DNA from: Bacteroidaceae bacterium
GTDB lineage: Bacteria; Bacteroidota; Bacteroidia; Bacteroidales; Bacteroidaceae
Reading direction: 5' to 3'
Assembly: GCA_017451645.1 (NCBI GenBank)
Contig: JAFTNZ010000007.1
Span: 1-64,000 of the forward strand
DNA: 64,000 nt
Part shown: one piece after another, positions 15,266-25,655 of the stretch
Layout: each line of letters begins with the position of its first letter
Numbering within the stretch: the stretch's first letter is position 1
Program-made: the position numbers and the translations under genes
Notes under the pieces: model-generated
Databases searched by the model: none
What the model was told of the DNA's origin: nothing
What the model saw: the letters and a program-made list of their open reading frames with translations, nothing else

Positions 15266-17938
15266 ATGGCAACTACAAAATCCAAGTATCAGGGCCTCAA
15301 TGAAGAAGAGGTCAAGCAGAGCCGTTCCCAGCATGGAGAGAACAGCCTGACTCCCCCAAAAAGAGAAAGTATCTGGAAACTTTATCTGGAAAAGTTCAAG
15401 GACCCCGTCATTAAGGTCCTCTTGGTTGCGGCCCTCCTCTCGTTAGGCATCTCCATGATAGAGAATGAATATGCTGAAACCATCGGCATCATATTTGCCA
15501 TTTTTCTGGCCACAGGCATCGGATTCTATTTCGAGTACGATGCAGGCAAGAAATTCGACCTCCTCAGCGCCGTAGGCGAAGAGACCGAAGTGAAAGTCGT
15601 CCGTGGCGGACAGATACACAGCATTCCACGCCGGGAAGTGGTCGTGGGTGACACTGTAATTATAGAGAATGGCGAAGAGATTCCCGCTGATGGGGAGCTG
15701 TTGGAAGCGACTTCACTGCAAGTGAACGAATCGAGCCTGACAGGTGAACTGATGGTGGAGAAGACCATCTTGCCGGAAGAGTTTGATGCCGAAGCCACCT
15801 ACCCGAGCAACCAAGTGATGCGTGGTACTACAGTGACCGATGGGCATGGCATCATGCGTGTTCTCCATGTGGGCGACCAGACGGAGATAGGCAAAGTGGC
15901 CCGCCAATCGACAGAGAAAAACGAAGAAGAGACCCCGCTGAACAAGCAACTGACCCGTTTGGCCAACCTCATCGGCAAAGTGGGATTCACCATTGCGGGA
16001 GTAACTTTTGTCGTGTTCGTCTGCCGCGACCTTATGGCATGGTTCCAAGTACACAACGGCATTCAAGGATGGCATGATTGGATGGCCATCGCACAAATCG
16101 TACTGAAATATTTCATGATGGCCGTGACCCTCATCGTTGTCTCTGTCCCCGAAGGGCTTCCCATGAGCGTCACTTTGAGCCTTGCACTGAATATGCGCCG
16201 CATGTTGGCCACCAACAATCTCGTACGCAAAATGCACGCCTGCGAAACAATGGGAGCCGTCACCGTCATCTGTACCGACAAGACGGGAACACTTACACAA
16301 AACAAGATGCAGGTGTATGAGACGCAATTCCCTTCGCTGGCTACAAGCAACGAAAAAGAGGCCGCAAGTGCAGCATCGCGCATCTACCTCTCTATGGCAG
16401 CAAACAGCACCGCTTTTATTGAGCGCAAAGGGGATGAATTAAGCCCCATCGGAAATCCCACAGAGGGTGCACTCCTACTCTGGCTACACAAAAATGGTCA
16501 GAATTATGAACAGCTCCGTGAAGAGGTGAAAACCATCAGCCAACTCCCTTTCTCTACCGAACGCAAATACATGGCAACTTTGGTGGAGGAAGAGGGGAAA
16601 CGCACTTTATACGTCAAAGGTGCGCCCGAAATTATTCTCAGACACGCAAAAAACTTTTTGAGCACGGGAGAGAAAAAAAGTCCCATCGAAGAGTACCTGC
16701 CTATAGTCAACCAGCAACTGATGAACTATCAGAACATGGCAATGCGTACTTTAGGATTTGCCATGGCTGAAGTCAGCGCTGATGCAGGCACCGATTGCGA
16801 AACATTAGTGAACAATTCCGACATTACGTTCCTCGGCATTGCCGCTATCTCCGACCCCATCCGCCCCGATGTTCCTGCCGCGGTAAACAAATGCCAAAGT
16901 GCCGGCATCGACATCAAGATTGTCACCGGCGACACACCGGGCACAGCAACGGAGATTGCCAGACAAATCGGTCTTTGGAAACCTGAAGACACTGACCGGA
17001 ATCATATTACAGGTGTAGAGTTTGCCGCACTTAGCGACGAAGAGGCTCTTGACCGTGTTATGGATCTCAAGATAATGTCGCGTGCACGCCCTACCGACAA
17101 GCAACGCCTCGTACAACTCCTGCAACAGAAGGGGGCGGTGGTAGCCGTTACGGGCGATGGCACCAACGATGCTCCTGCACTCAACCACGCACAAGTAGGC
17201 CTCTCCATGGGTACGGGTACCTCCGTAGCCAAAGAGGCAAGCGACATCACCCTGCTCGACGACTCATTCAACAGCATCGGCACCGCCGTCATGTGGGGAC
17301 GTTCGCTCTACAAAAACATCCAGCGCTTCATCGCTTTCCAGCTGACCATCAACGTTGTGGCACTGGCCATCGTCCTGTTGGGGGCCTGCATGGGTTCAGC
17401 CATTCCTTTGACGGTAACACAGATGCTTTGGATTAACCTCATCATGGACACCTTTGCCGCTATGGCGTTGGCTTCCATTCCGCCCAGCGAGAGTGTAATG
17501 AAAGAGAAGCCACGCAAAAGCACCGACTTCATCATCACTCCATCCATGTACCGCAACATCGGCGGCATGGGGTTGCTCTTCGTTGCCATCCTTTTGGGAT
17601 TGTATCTCTACATGAACGCCAACGGATTGCTCGACATTAAGGGACTCACCGTCTTCTTCACCATCTTCGTCATGCTGCAATTCTGGAATCTTTTCAATGC
17701 CCGTGTATTGGGCACCAACGACTCTGCCTTCAAGGGATTGGGCAAGTCATACACCCAATGGATTGTAGCCGGCATCATCCTCATCGGCCAATTCATCATC
17801 GTCCAATGGGGAGGAGACGTATTCCGCACCACACCGCTCAATTGGCAGACGTGGGGCATCATCATTGCCTCCACCTCACTCATTCTTTGGGGAGGTGAAA
17901 TCTATCGTGCGGTAAAACGAATGAGAAAGAGCGCATGA
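15266..17938 (+). CDS. Calcium-transporting P-type ATPase (PMCA/SERCA type)
   Basis: 890 residues. Cation-ATPase N-domain at the start, actuator motif S-L-T-G-E-L, transmembrane V-V-S-V-P-E-G-L-P-M-S, phosphorylation motif C-T-D-K-T-G-T-L-T-Q with Asp338, nucleotide motif Y-V-K-G-A-P-E, hinge T-G-D-G-T-N-D-A-P-A-L, and four or more C-terminal helices. The P-E-G-L-P segment and overall length fit type IIA/IIB pumps that expel Ca2+ from the cytoplasm; Mn2+ or other cations cannot be excluded. It overlaps the next gene by 4 nt (ATGA). Confidence 0.9.
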   Translation: MATTKSKYQGLNEEEVKQSRSQHGENSLTPPKRESIWKLYLEKFKDPVIKVLLVAALLSLGISMIENEYAETIGIIFAIFLATGIGFYFEYDAGKKFDLLSAVGEETEVKVVRGGQIHSIPRREVVVGDTVIIENGEEIPADGELLEATSLQVNESSLTGELMVEKTILPEEFDAEATYPSNQVMRGTTVTDGHGIMRVLHVGDQTEIGKVARQSTEKNEEETPLNKQLTRLANLIGKVGFTIAGVTFVVFVCRDLMAWFQVHNGIQGWHDWMAIAQIVLKYFMMAVTLIVVSVPEGLPMSVTLSLALNMRRMLATNNLVRKMHACETMGAVTVICTDKTGTLTQNKMQVYETQFPSLATSNEKEAASAASRIYLSMAANSTAFIERKGDELSPIGNPTEGALLLWLHKNGQNYEQLREEVKTISQLPFSTERKYMATLVEEEGKRTLYVKGAPEIILRHAKNFLSTGEKKSPIEEYLPIVNQQLMNYQNMAMRTLGFAMAEVSADAGTDCETLVNNSDITFLGIAAISDPIRPDVPAAVNKCQSAGIDIKIVTGDTPGTATEIARQIGLWKPEDTDRNHITGVEFAALSDEEALDRVMDLKIMSRARPTDKQRLVQLLQQKGAVVAVTGDGTNDAPALNHAQVGLSMGTGTSVAKEASDITLLDDSFNSIGTAVMWGRSLYKNIQRFIAFQLTINVVALAIVLLGACMGSAIPLTVTQMLWINLIMDTFAAMALASIPPSESVMKEKPRKSTDFIITPSMYRNIGGMGLLFVAILLGLYLYMNANGLLDIKGLTVFFTIFVMLQFWNLFNARVLGTNDSAFKGLGKSYTQWIVAGIILIGQFIIVQWGGDVFRTTPLNWQTWGIIIASTSLILWGGEIYRAVKRMRKSA

Positions 17939-19212
17939 AAGAAATTGTCATCATCTTGCTCCTCATTCTGCTCAATGGGATATTCTCATTGGCGGAGATA
18001 GCTCTTATTTCTGCCCGAAAGACCAAATTGGCCACCGAAGCGAAACATGGCAACCGTTCGGCACAACGGGCTTTGAAGATGGCCAACGAGCCGGACAGGT
18101 TTCTGTCCACCGTACAGATAGGCATCACGCTTATCGGTATCCTCACAGGTCTCTATTCGGGTGATGTTCTGGCCGCAGACTTCACCTCCATCCTCATCGG
18201 TTGGGGATTTCCTGCAGTTTATGCACACTCCATAGCGCAGACGTTGATAGTCCTCTTCGTCACCTATCTGTCTATTGTGGCCGGCGAACTGGTGCCGAAA
18301 CGCATCGGGCTTGCCTTGGCCGACCGTGCAGCCAAATTGTTGGCACCTCCTATGCACCTGCTATCGGTGGTTGCCAAGCCTTTTGTATGGCTTTTATCGC
18401 AAAGCACAGCACTTATAGTCAGACTAATGGGTATCCGCGACAATGAAAGCCGGGTGACAGAAGAGGAAATCAAGACCATGATACAAGAGGGAGCCGAATC
18501 CGGCGAAGTGCAGGAGGTGGAGCAAGACATCATGGAGCGTGTCTTCGTGATGGGCGACCTGAAGGTATCCTCCATTATGACTTATCGCAAAGAGCTGGTA
18601 TGCCTCGACATACACATGAGCGCTACCGAAGTGCGCAACATCATCCGCGACAGCCTCTACGAAGCCTACCCCGTGATTGACGGCACATTGGAAAAAGTGT
18701 GCGGCATTGCCACCCTCAAAGCCTTGATTGTAGGACTCGACCGCCCAGACTTTTCACTGGAGAGCATCATCTGCCAACCGCTCTACCTGCCGGAAAACAT
18801 GACCGTCTATAAGGCTCTCGAACTGTTGAAGGAACAGAAGGTCAGTCGTGCCCTTGTCTGCGATGAATACGGAAGCACACAGGGCATCGTCACCACCAAG
18901 GACATCCTTGAGGGACTTGTAGGCGAAGTGGGTGATACGGCTGACAACGAACAACCCTACATCGTCGAACGCCAAGACAACAAGGGATGGTTAGTCGATG
19001 GCCAATGCCCCCTCTACGAATTCCTCACCCACTTCGAGTGCGAAGAGTTGAGTGCCCATGCTCCCAATTGCAATACTTTGGCAGGGCTGATATTAGAGCA
19101 GCTCGGTCATATCCCCGAAACCGGCGAACGCCTCGTGTGGCAAGACTTCCGGATGGAGATTATCGACATGGACGGTGCCCGCATCGACAAAGTACTGGTG
19201 GTAAGGGTGTAG
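17935..19212 (+). CDS. CNNM/CorC family membrane protein (hemolysin-like)
   Basis: 425 residues. An N-terminal DUF21 membrane domain with three to four helices (from K-E-I-V-I-I-L-L-L-I-L-L-N-G to about 150) is followed by a CBS pair (about 205-330) and a C-terminal CorC_HlyC domain (about 345-420). Such proteins are linked to Mg2+/Co2+ efflux; the name hemolysin is historical. Its start overlaps the P-type ATPase stop by 4 nt, so ion pump and CNNM protein are made together, suggesting joint divalent-cation homeostasis. Confidence 0.88.
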   Translation: MKEIVIILLLILLNGIFSLAEIALISARKTKLATEAKHGNRSAQRALKMANEPDRFLSTVQIGITLIGILTGLYSGDVLAADFTSILIGWGFPAVYAHSIAQTLIVLFVTYLSIVAGELVPKRIGLALADRAAKLLAPPMHLLSVVAKPFVWLLSQSTALIVRLMGIRDNESRVTEEEIKTMIQEGAESGEVQEVEQDIMERVFVMGDLKVSSIMTYRKELVCLDIHMSATEVRNIIRDSLYEAYPVIDGTLEKVCGIATLKALIVGLDRPDFSLESIICQPLYLPENMTVYKALELLKEQKVSRALVCDEYGSTQGIVTTKDILEGLVGEVGDTADNEQPYIVERQDNKGWLVDGQCPLYEFLTHFECEELSAHAPNCNTLAGLILEQLGHIPETGERLVWQDFRMEIIDMDGARIDKVLVVRV

Positions 19213-19226
19213 TATAGAGCGGACAG

Positions 19227-19276
19227 CCTTATAATTCACGGAATCTATGCTTTTTGCGATTCCGCGAGTTATAAGG
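19227..19276. repeat. 50-bp palindromic element, copy 1
   Basis: Outer arms CCTTATAA and TTATAAGG and inner arms CGGAATC and GATTCCG give an almost continuous hairpin around TATGCTTTTTGC. It sits between two convergent genes, where it could end transcription from both sides. The same element recurs at 30385-30434 and 31966-32015. Confidence 0.75.
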
Positions 19277-19293
19277 CAGACAGTATTGCATCA

Positions 19294-20250
19294 CTATTTT
19301 CTTTCATTTCCACAATTCCCCGCAAGGATAGAAGCATGTCTTTTCTGCATCCTGTTTGTGGCATTGGCAAAACAGTTTTTGGGATTACCTTTCAGCAAAA
19401 GATAGATTGGCAACCGGGCATCCATCATTTCAAACCAAGCCTTTTCTTCATTGTGGACAGCCCTTGTGAGTCTTTCTTTGATGTCGCTTGGGGCATTTGA
19501 AAATCCCTTGTAAAGGTCCTGATACAGGTCTTTCATCTCTGCATCCGGCAACCTTTGATAGCCTTTATCGGACGGCATATAGTCTGCATCAAGCAAAGAA
19601 TGAGCCAAATCCCTGTAGTCCTCCATACGCATTTCGTTTGTCACACAGAACATTCCAGATTGGAGTGTACCCTCCTCATATTCTCCGGCAAAAGTCAGAA
19701 AGACTTCCCCATATGCATCAGCCAAGCTGTCGTATTTGCTCCACGCCTCTTTCAGAGGAGGCTCCATTTGCCCATTGATGATTCTCGCATAAAATGCCAC
19801 CAGATAGTCGGCCAGCAGTTCTTCAATATAAAGTGCGGTGTTTATTTGGGACATATCGTCTGCATATCCGTACAAGTTGACAGCTCTCATACGGGCTACC
19901 ATATCCTCCACCAAAGCCTGCAGGGAGCAAGCATTCGGTTCAGGTACAGTTTCTTGCTGCTCTTTACATAAAAGGTATGTGATGTTCGCTTCTCTGAAAC
20001 CGGTCTCTTCCTCCCTCAGCAAATCATAAAGATGATAGACTGTTGCCACCAATCTAACCTGTTCGCCTTCATATTCAGACAGTCCTGGAAAAAGTTCTTC
20101 AAACATAGTCACTTCTTCTGCTTTCCGAATATTCTCTTCAATGACGGCAATATCTACATCATGGAAAGCCCTCTGCTGAGTGCAGGATACCCACCAGACA
20201 CAGCCAACCAGATAGAGCAGAAGACTTGATTGTCTTATCGTCTTTTTCAT
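19294..20250 (-). CDS. Unknown lipoprotein, 318 aa
   Basis: I do not recognise the family. ATG at 20250 is chosen because it overlaps the upstream stop as ATGA and directly begins a lipoprotein signal (M-K-K-T-I-R-Q-S then W-W-V-S-C-T-Q-Q). The mature part is mostly helical and acidic, with no catalytic motif that I can see. It is the last gene of a leftward cluster with the 395-aa membrane protein and the DUF1232 gene. Confidence 0.6.
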   Translation of the reverse strand: MKKTIRQSSLLLYLVGCVWWVSCTQQRAFHDVDIAVIEENIRKAEEVTMFEELFPGLSEYEGEQVRLVATVYHLYDLLREEETGFREANITYLLCKEQQETVPEPNACSLQALVEDMVARMRAVNLYGYADDMSQINTALYIEELLADYLVAFYARIINGQMEPPLKEAWSKYDSLADAYGEVFLTFAGEYEEGTLQSGMFCVTNEMRMEDYRDLAHSLLDADYMPSDKGYQRLPDAEMKDLYQDLYKGFSNAPSDIKERLTRAVHNEEKAWFEMMDARLPIYLLLKGNPKNCFANATNRMQKRHASILAGNCGNERK

Positions 20251-21434
20251 TTTGAAGGTATCTGATAAAAATGGTATGACCTTCTTTGCCACTCCTCCAT
20301 CCGGTTCAAGTCACCTCTCGGATATCCTGTTCCACACGTGTTCAGGCTTTTCCATTCCCCATTCTCTTTCACCCGTACCAAAGGCAAGCAGTCCGGTTGG
20401 ATGTCGGAATACCTCAAAGGAGTAATCAGATGGTATCTGTCCCGCAAAGCAAGAGCCCCTTCGCTATCTTCTACAATCAATACGCCCGTAAAGCAGTATT
20501 TTTCGCGAAAGTTCCCTACTCGTTTTGCCTCTTTCACGGTATAGACATCATATCCCAAACAAAATGACGGCAACAAGATGCCCACAGCCACAAAAGCCCA
20601 ACAGCCATTTACCCATTTCTTAGTCCGCAGGATATAACCTCCGGCAGATACCAATGCCAGCAGAAGCGAACTCCATAAAAGCCCATTACGGTATGTACCT
20701 GTTTCGTATTGGGCAAACCACAAAAGCACAGGCGCCACCCCGATAAACACATATTCATAGAGCACCCTTTTGCCATTATCTCCTTTATTAAGAAACCGAT
20801 AGGCCAATAAGGGCACAGCTATCATGGCCACAAGTGAAAGCCATTCGTTCATAATGATGCCCACACACCATGCAACAAGGAAATAGCAGCATCCGCCAAA
20901 ATACTTGCCCCGCAAAGGGTCTTTCCACAGATAAAGTCCGCTCCATATCCATCTGTCCGCCACTCCCGACAGCCGGCACCTCTTGTAGTTTATCAGGAAA
21001 TAGGCAATTGGCACTATTACCCACCAACAACAGAATAACATTCCCATCATAATCCTAAATCCATACGGCATCAATTGCGAAGTGAGCCAGCGGGGAGAGA
21101 ATATGTAATTGGTAGCCACCATGCAGTAGTTATACATATCCCTCCATGCATCGGACATCGCTTCTCTGGGCAACAATATCAGGCAAAGCATCCAAATAGG
21201 TGCATACACCAAAGTAGCATACAAACCCCGTTTTTCTTTTCTATACATCATGAAACTGAGGCTCAGTCTCATCAACACGGTGTAAGCCACAAGCGGCAAC
21301 GTCCACTCTGCAAACAATGTCGCGTCTTCAATGCAGCAACTCGTAAATACATCGGCAATCCACAGCCGAAGTATAAACATGGCCCAAACGCTGCCACACA
21401 AAAGGTCTAATTTGAAAAGGAAATGCTGTTTCAT
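20247..21434 (-). CDS. Unknown multi-pass membrane protein, 395 aa
   Basis: I do not recognise the family. At least eight hydrophobic segments fill residues about 10-300, including W-M-L-C-L-I-L-L-P and C-C-W-W-V-I-V-P-I-A-Y-F-L-I. The C-terminal 90 residues are soluble and mixed in charge (Y-S-D-I-Q-P-D-C-L-P-L-V-R). It is translationally coupled (4-nt overlap) to the lipoprotein gene, so the two may form an envelope complex. It follows the DUF1232 gene by 11 nt. Confidence 0.65.
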   Translation of the reverse strand: MKQHFLFKLDLLCGSVWAMFILRLWIADVFTSCCIEDATLFAEWTLPLVAYTVLMRLSLSFMMYRKEKRGLYATLVYAPIWMLCLILLPREAMSDAWRDMYNYCMVATNYIFSPRWLTSQLMPYGFRIMMGMLFCCWWVIVPIAYFLINYKRCRLSGVADRWIWSGLYLWKDPLRGKYFGGCCYFLVAWCVGIIMNEWLSLVAMIAVPLLAYRFLNKGDNGKRVLYEYVFIGVAPVLLWFAQYETGTYRNGLLWSSLLLALVSAGGYILRTKKWVNGCWAFVAVGILLPSFCLGYDVYTVKEAKRVGNFREKYCFTGVLIVEDSEGALALRDRYHLITPLRYSDIQPDCLPLVRVKENGEWKSLNTCGTGYPRGDLNRMEEWQRRSYHFYQIPSK

Positions 21435-21445
21435 TGTAAGAATTG

Positions 21446-21817
21446 CTAATCTATGATTAATTCATAAGGTGTATAATCCGCGAACCACCTGTCAAGCACT
21501 GCATCTACCTCTGCTTCTATCTCAGGAGTGATATGTCGGCATATCTTTTTATAGGCGACAGAGACTGCCACAATCTCATCAAGCCATCCGATCAGAGGCA
21601 ACCGTCTGGCATCAAGGATGTCAACGGGCAACACCAAATAAGACAGTGTAGAGCATATCAGCAATTTGTCAGTTTTAGGCGTCTGTTCACTTTTCATCAC
21701 ATAATAGAGCAGCAACACCGGGCGTGCACTGACTCTTCCCACTTTGCGAGCATAACCTTTCATTTTCTCCCAAAGTTGGGCATAACTGATCATTTGTCTG
21801 TTTTCCATAACGAACAT
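21446..21817 (-). CDS. DUF1232 (YkvA-like) protein
   Basis: 123 residues. The stretch L-I-C-S-T-L-S-Y-L-V-L-P-V-D-I-L-D-A-R-R-L-P-L and L-I-G-W-L-D-E-I fits the DUF1232 signature (hydrophobic helix, P-x-D-x-x-P, then G-x-x-D-D/E). DUF1232 proteins are small, probably membrane-associated, and without an established function. First gene of the cluster running to 19294. An internal ATG three codons in is an equally good start. Confidence 0.7.
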   Translation of the reverse strand: MFVMENRQMISYAQLWEKMKGYARKVGRVSARPVLLLYYVMKSEQTPKTDKLLICSTLSYLVLPVDILDARRLPLIGWLDEIVAVSVAYKKICRHITPEIEAEVDAVLDRWFADYTPYELIID

Positions 21818-21884
21818 TTTTTATTGTATAGAGTCCGGGGAGGTGGAAAATCTATCACTGAAGTGTTGAAGGAGACATCCTTTA

Positions 21885-23714
21885 TTATATTAGCCAATCT
21901 TTTTTGAATAATACCCATTGTTTCTCTCCCCCCCTAACGTAAATTGGAATCCAAAGCATTCCCTCCGAGAATGTATTAGAATTACAAGGAAAAAAAATAC
22001 CTCTAGGAATGATTTCGTTTCCTTTTATATCAATGAATCCACCAGAGTCCACATTTGCCAACCCATCTACTCCTACAGAATTTATGAAAGATGATGAGAA
22101 AACCACTTCTCCTTTTTTATTGATTAATTGACCTCTATAACCATATACAGGATCTTTATTAAATACAACTGCTAATCCATTTGTAAAACTGTAATAATTA
22201 CAATGATCAAACCTCCACGTCTCAAATCGACAGGGGATGACCACTTTTCCTGTTTTATCTATGAAACCTACCTTATCGTCCTTTTTTATTGCCGCTAATC
22301 CGTCTTTGAAACTTTTACAGCTCTCCCCCAGTGTAGAAAAAACGATTTTCCCTGTTTTATCAATAAATTTTGAATGACAATTAATATCCAATTGAATCTC
22401 AGCTAAACCTTCAGAAAAGGAACCTCCATTGAAATATTGATGGGGAATGACAGCAGTTCCGGTTTTATCAATAAATCCCACGCGCCCTGTTGTTGCTTCC
22501 CTAATACGTGCTAAACCTTCTGAAAAAGAACTTGCACCTATAAAACGACATGGTATAACTACAATCCCTTTTTTATTAACAAATCCATACCTATCATTAA
22601 TTGCTACACAGGCCAAACCGTCTTCAAAGCTAGATGCCCAATCAAATTGACATGGTATAACAATTGTTCCTGTTTTATCTATAAATCCACTCTTGCCATT
22701 GATTCTTACCATGGCCAGACCTTCTTTAAAATCATTACATCCACCATCACAATGGATGTTTATCATTTCTCTTCCCTCTTTATTTATATAAGCATAGTTT
22801 CCACAATAATCCTTTCGGACTCTAGCTAACCCATTAGAAAAATCATATACATCACGATAATCATAGCTCGGTATGCCATGAGGACTACCCGTTTTATCAA
22901 TTTGAAAAGCCCTATATTTGTCATAAACAAAAGCAAAACCATCGACAAAATTGGCACAGAAATCATACTCGCAAGGTATAACTATTTCCATTTGTTCATT
23001 AATGAATCCATATTTTTTTGTCTTCTTATCCCTTATTCTGATTCTTTCATCACGAAGTGGATACAACTCATACATGGACTCCAAAGTTGCTTTTTTCTCT
23101 GCAACCATTTTCTCAGCAACATATGTATCTAAAAACTTTTGGCGACTAATAACCTCTAAACCTCTAAAAGAATTATTCAGCTGTTTTAGATAATTGATAA
23201 ATGGTGTAACTTCATCTAATGATTGAAAACTTATCGCGATAAAATCAATTTCATCAGTTATTTTACTTAATGTAAAACGCAACCGTTTCATTAAAACGGA
23301 TGCAACCAATTCTTTATACAAATCTTCTCCTTTAAAAGAAAGATGCAAAAATTGTTTGTTCCCGATTTCTCTAAAAATAGAATTATCATGATGTGACAAC
23401 CAATTGATGTAAGTCGCGGGTAGATTCATTTCGAAGTGTAAGTTTTCTCCGTGGTCAGACCCTAACAACTTTACAAGCATACTTTCCCACTGAACAATAA
23501 TCTCATTGTAAATGTCAGGAAAAGAATCCTTAAAATCGGAGATTATCTTTCCTGAAAAAGGAACAGGTTGATTTATGTTGACTTCTTCCAATAACTTTTT
23601 TCCAAACAAAGTGCAGAAATAGTTTTCTAAATTCAAATCAAATACAATTCCGCTCTCTACTTTTGGTGGAAGTGGAGACGAATCTATTTTACAATATACA
23701 AAATTCTTATGCAT
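21885..23714 (-). CDS. WG-repeat protein 1, 609 aa
   Basis: Residues 1 to about 215 form an N-terminal domain of unknown fold. From about 225 onward there are many WG (KWG) beta repeats of the form Y-G-F-I-N/D-K, V-I-P-C, F, S/F-E/D-G-L-A. Such repeats probably build a binding surface or propeller-like structure. The N-terminal domain shares layout with the next gene (an early F-x-L/W-N-L-x-x-Y-F-x-T-L/I-x-G and a central Y-K/Q-E-L segment), so the two are paralogues. No signal peptide, so likely cytoplasmic. AT-rich. Last gene of the sigma-factor operon, 41 nt after its paralogue. Confidence 0.8.
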   Translation of the reverse strand: MHKNFVYCKIDSSPLPPKVESGIVFDLNLENYFCTLFGKKLLEEVNINQPVPFSGKIISDFKDSFPDIYNEIIVQWESMLVKLLGSDHGENLHFEMNLPATYINWLSHHDNSIFREIGNKQFLHLSFKGEDLYKELVASVLMKRLRFTLSKITDEIDFIAISFQSLDEVTPFINYLKQLNNSFRGLEVISRQKFLDTYVAEKMVAEKKATLESMYELYPLRDERIRIRDKKTKKYGFINEQMEIVIPCEYDFCANFVDGFAFVYDKYRAFQIDKTGSPHGIPSYDYRDVYDFSNGLARVRKDYCGNYAYINKEGREMINIHCDGGCNDFKEGLAMVRINGKSGFIDKTGTIVIPCQFDWASSFEDGLACVAINDRYGFVNKKGIVVIPCRFIGASSFSEGLARIREATTGRVGFIDKTGTAVIPHQYFNGGSFSEGLAEIQLDINCHSKFIDKTGKIVFSTLGESCKSFKDGLAAIKKDDKVGFIDKTGKVVIPCRFETWRFDHCNYYSFTNGLAVVFNKDPVYGYRGQLINKKGEVVFSSSFINSVGVDGLANVDSGGFIDIKGNEIIPRGIFFPCNSNTFSEGMLWIPIYVRGGEKQWVLFKKDWLI

Positions 23715-23755
23715 ATGCTTCTTATAGATTAAATAGCTTAATTCACTAGTGTCTG

Positions 23756-25645
23756 TTATAATAAACTTAATAATTCTTTATTGAGAAATCCTTCTTTATT
23801 CTTTTTTGTAACCTCGTGTGCTACTGTTGCTAAAACTCCGAACATATTAGTTCCGAACATATTAGTGAAGTTTGCTTTTGATTCTTGGGCACGAATAAAA
23901 AGAAGTTCTTTCCCTATATTGTAGATATCATTGATGAAATAATATTCTTCTCCGCTTTGATTAATTATTCCTTTACTGTTTTTGTCAAGGGTTATTCGTG
24001 CGTATCCATTGTGAAAATCATATGCTTTCTGATATTTGCATTCTATTATTTCATTGCCTGCTTTATCAATAAAGCCCCATTTCCCATTCCGCTTTATTCT
24101 GGCAAAACCTTCAGCATAAGATTTTATATCATCGCACGAGATTGAGAATATTTTATCATTATTTATACTAATAGCGTGCCATAAATTTCTTTGTTTCACA
24201 AAGATAATCCCTTCTGATACTCCCCTTATATCTTCATATTCACATGGTAATGCTTCTATTCCCTTCATGAAATCAACGATACCCCATTTGTGCCCTTTTC
24301 TTGCACAAAATAGTTCCGTTGTGGAATTCTTCAAATCATCATAGATGCATGGAATTATTATTTCCCCTTTTGAATTGATTATGCCATATTTCTCATTTTG
24401 TATAAAGCGTGAATATCCAATATGGATTACATCGTCAATAATAGAACCATACAAAGAGAAAACGGAGGCCCCCGTCCCATTTATATATTCCCTTTTGAAA
24501 AGTTCCTTGTACACACATGCAATTCCTTTTTTAAATTCAGAAATATGTTTATATATACAAGGAATCACTTTATTAAATTTTGTATCTATATACCCCCACT
24601 TCGTTTGCAATTTGACCCCCGCTAGTCCTTCACTATATGAGGAGACATCTTCAAAATCAAAAGGTATCACAATTTTGTTGTATTTATCAATTAGTCCACA
24701 TTTCCCTCGCATATAGGCTTTTGCAAATCCATTTAAAAAAGGCATTGCATATTCATATACAAACGGAACAGTTGTTATTCCTAATTGATTAATATACCCC
24801 CATTTCCCATTAAGTTTAGCGTTTGAAACACCTTCCGAAAATAGGCCTCCACTTTCATAAACGAATGGAATAACTGTCTTGTTATTCTTGTCAACGCACC
24901 CCCATTTTCCATTTAACTTTACCCATGCTAATCCTTCTGAAAATTTGCAAATATCGTTGTACACAAATGGAATGACTGTATTGGCATTCTTGTTTGCAAA
25001 TCCCCATTTGTTTTTTTTTACTCCAATTAGTTCTTCTTGACAATATAAAATCCTTTCATTGGAAAAGTATCCGACATTTGGGTAAAGGCCAAATATTTCT
25101 TTTATTTTTTTTGAAAAACAAGAATTCTGCAAAAATATATCTACATCAAACTTGATTGAACTTAATTTACATTCATGAATTTGATTATTATTTAGAATAA
25201 TTAGTTTTTTTAATAATACATTCTCAATCAACTCTTGATACAAGTAATTAAAAGGTATATTTATAGGTTCTTCCAATAATGTTTCATTTGCTCGAATTGA
25301 GAACTCGTATTTAAACCAAATATAAAAAGATTTTGGAAGTATTATTGAACATTCTGCGCTGTCAATCTTTCTTGCATTAAGCAACCTTGTCAAAATGGTT
25401 TTCCATTGTTCCATTATAGATTGAAAGTCATTGTAATGCATATCCTTATAATTTAGGTATATTAAACCTGGATATAGTAATTCTACTTTTAGATTATTAA
25501 TCCTTAGAAAATACTCCCCAAGAATTGTAAAAAAATAGCAATCAAGATTCCAATCCTTTATAATTACAGTTCCTTCTGTAAATATGCTAAAATCCTTTTT
25601 AGGAGTAACAGGTGTACCACAATTTATATATATAGATGTTCCCAT
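23756..25645 (-). CDS. WG-repeat protein 2, 629 aa
   Basis: Same plan as the 609-aa neighbour: an N-terminal domain to about residue 205, then roughly nine to ten WG repeats (N-G-K-W-G-C-V-D-K, N-G-K-W-G-Y-I-N, N-G-K-W-G-F-I-D-K with V-I-P-F-V-Y and F-S-E-G). The last 60 residues leave the repeat pattern (F-T-N-M-F-G-T-N-M-F-G-V-L-A). No signal peptide or enzyme motif. It starts 10 nt after the frameshifted gene, so it belongs to the same transcription unit. Markedly AT-rich, unlike the sigma factor end of the operon, suggesting separate acquisition. Confidence 0.8.
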   Translation of the reverse strand: MGTSIYINCGTPVTPKKDFSIFTEGTVIIKDWNLDCYFFTILGEYFLRINNLKVELLYPGLIYLNYKDMHYNDFQSIMEQWKTILTRLLNARKIDSAECSIILPKSFYIWFKYEFSIRANETLLEEPINIPFNYLYQELIENVLLKKLIILNNNQIHECKLSSIKFDVDIFLQNSCFSKKIKEIFGLYPNVGYFSNERILYCQEELIGVKKNKWGFANKNANTVIPFVYNDICKFSEGLAWVKLNGKWGCVDKNNKTVIPFVYESGGLFSEGVSNAKLNGKWGYINQLGITTVPFVYEYAMPFLNGFAKAYMRGKCGLIDKYNKIVIPFDFEDVSSYSEGLAGVKLQTKWGYIDTKFNKVIPCIYKHISEFKKGIACVYKELFKREYINGTGASVFSLYGSIIDDVIHIGYSRFIQNEKYGIINSKGEIIIPCIYDDLKNSTTELFCARKGHKWGIVDFMKGIEALPCEYEDIRGVSEGIIFVKQRNLWHAISINNDKIFSISCDDIKSYAEGFARIKRNGKWGFIDKAGNEIIECKYQKAYDFHNGYARITLDKNSKGIINQSGEEYYFINDIYNIGKELLFIRAQESKANFTNMFGTNMFGVLATVAHEVTKKNKEGFLNKELLSLL

Positions 25646-25655
25646 TTTAGCTATC

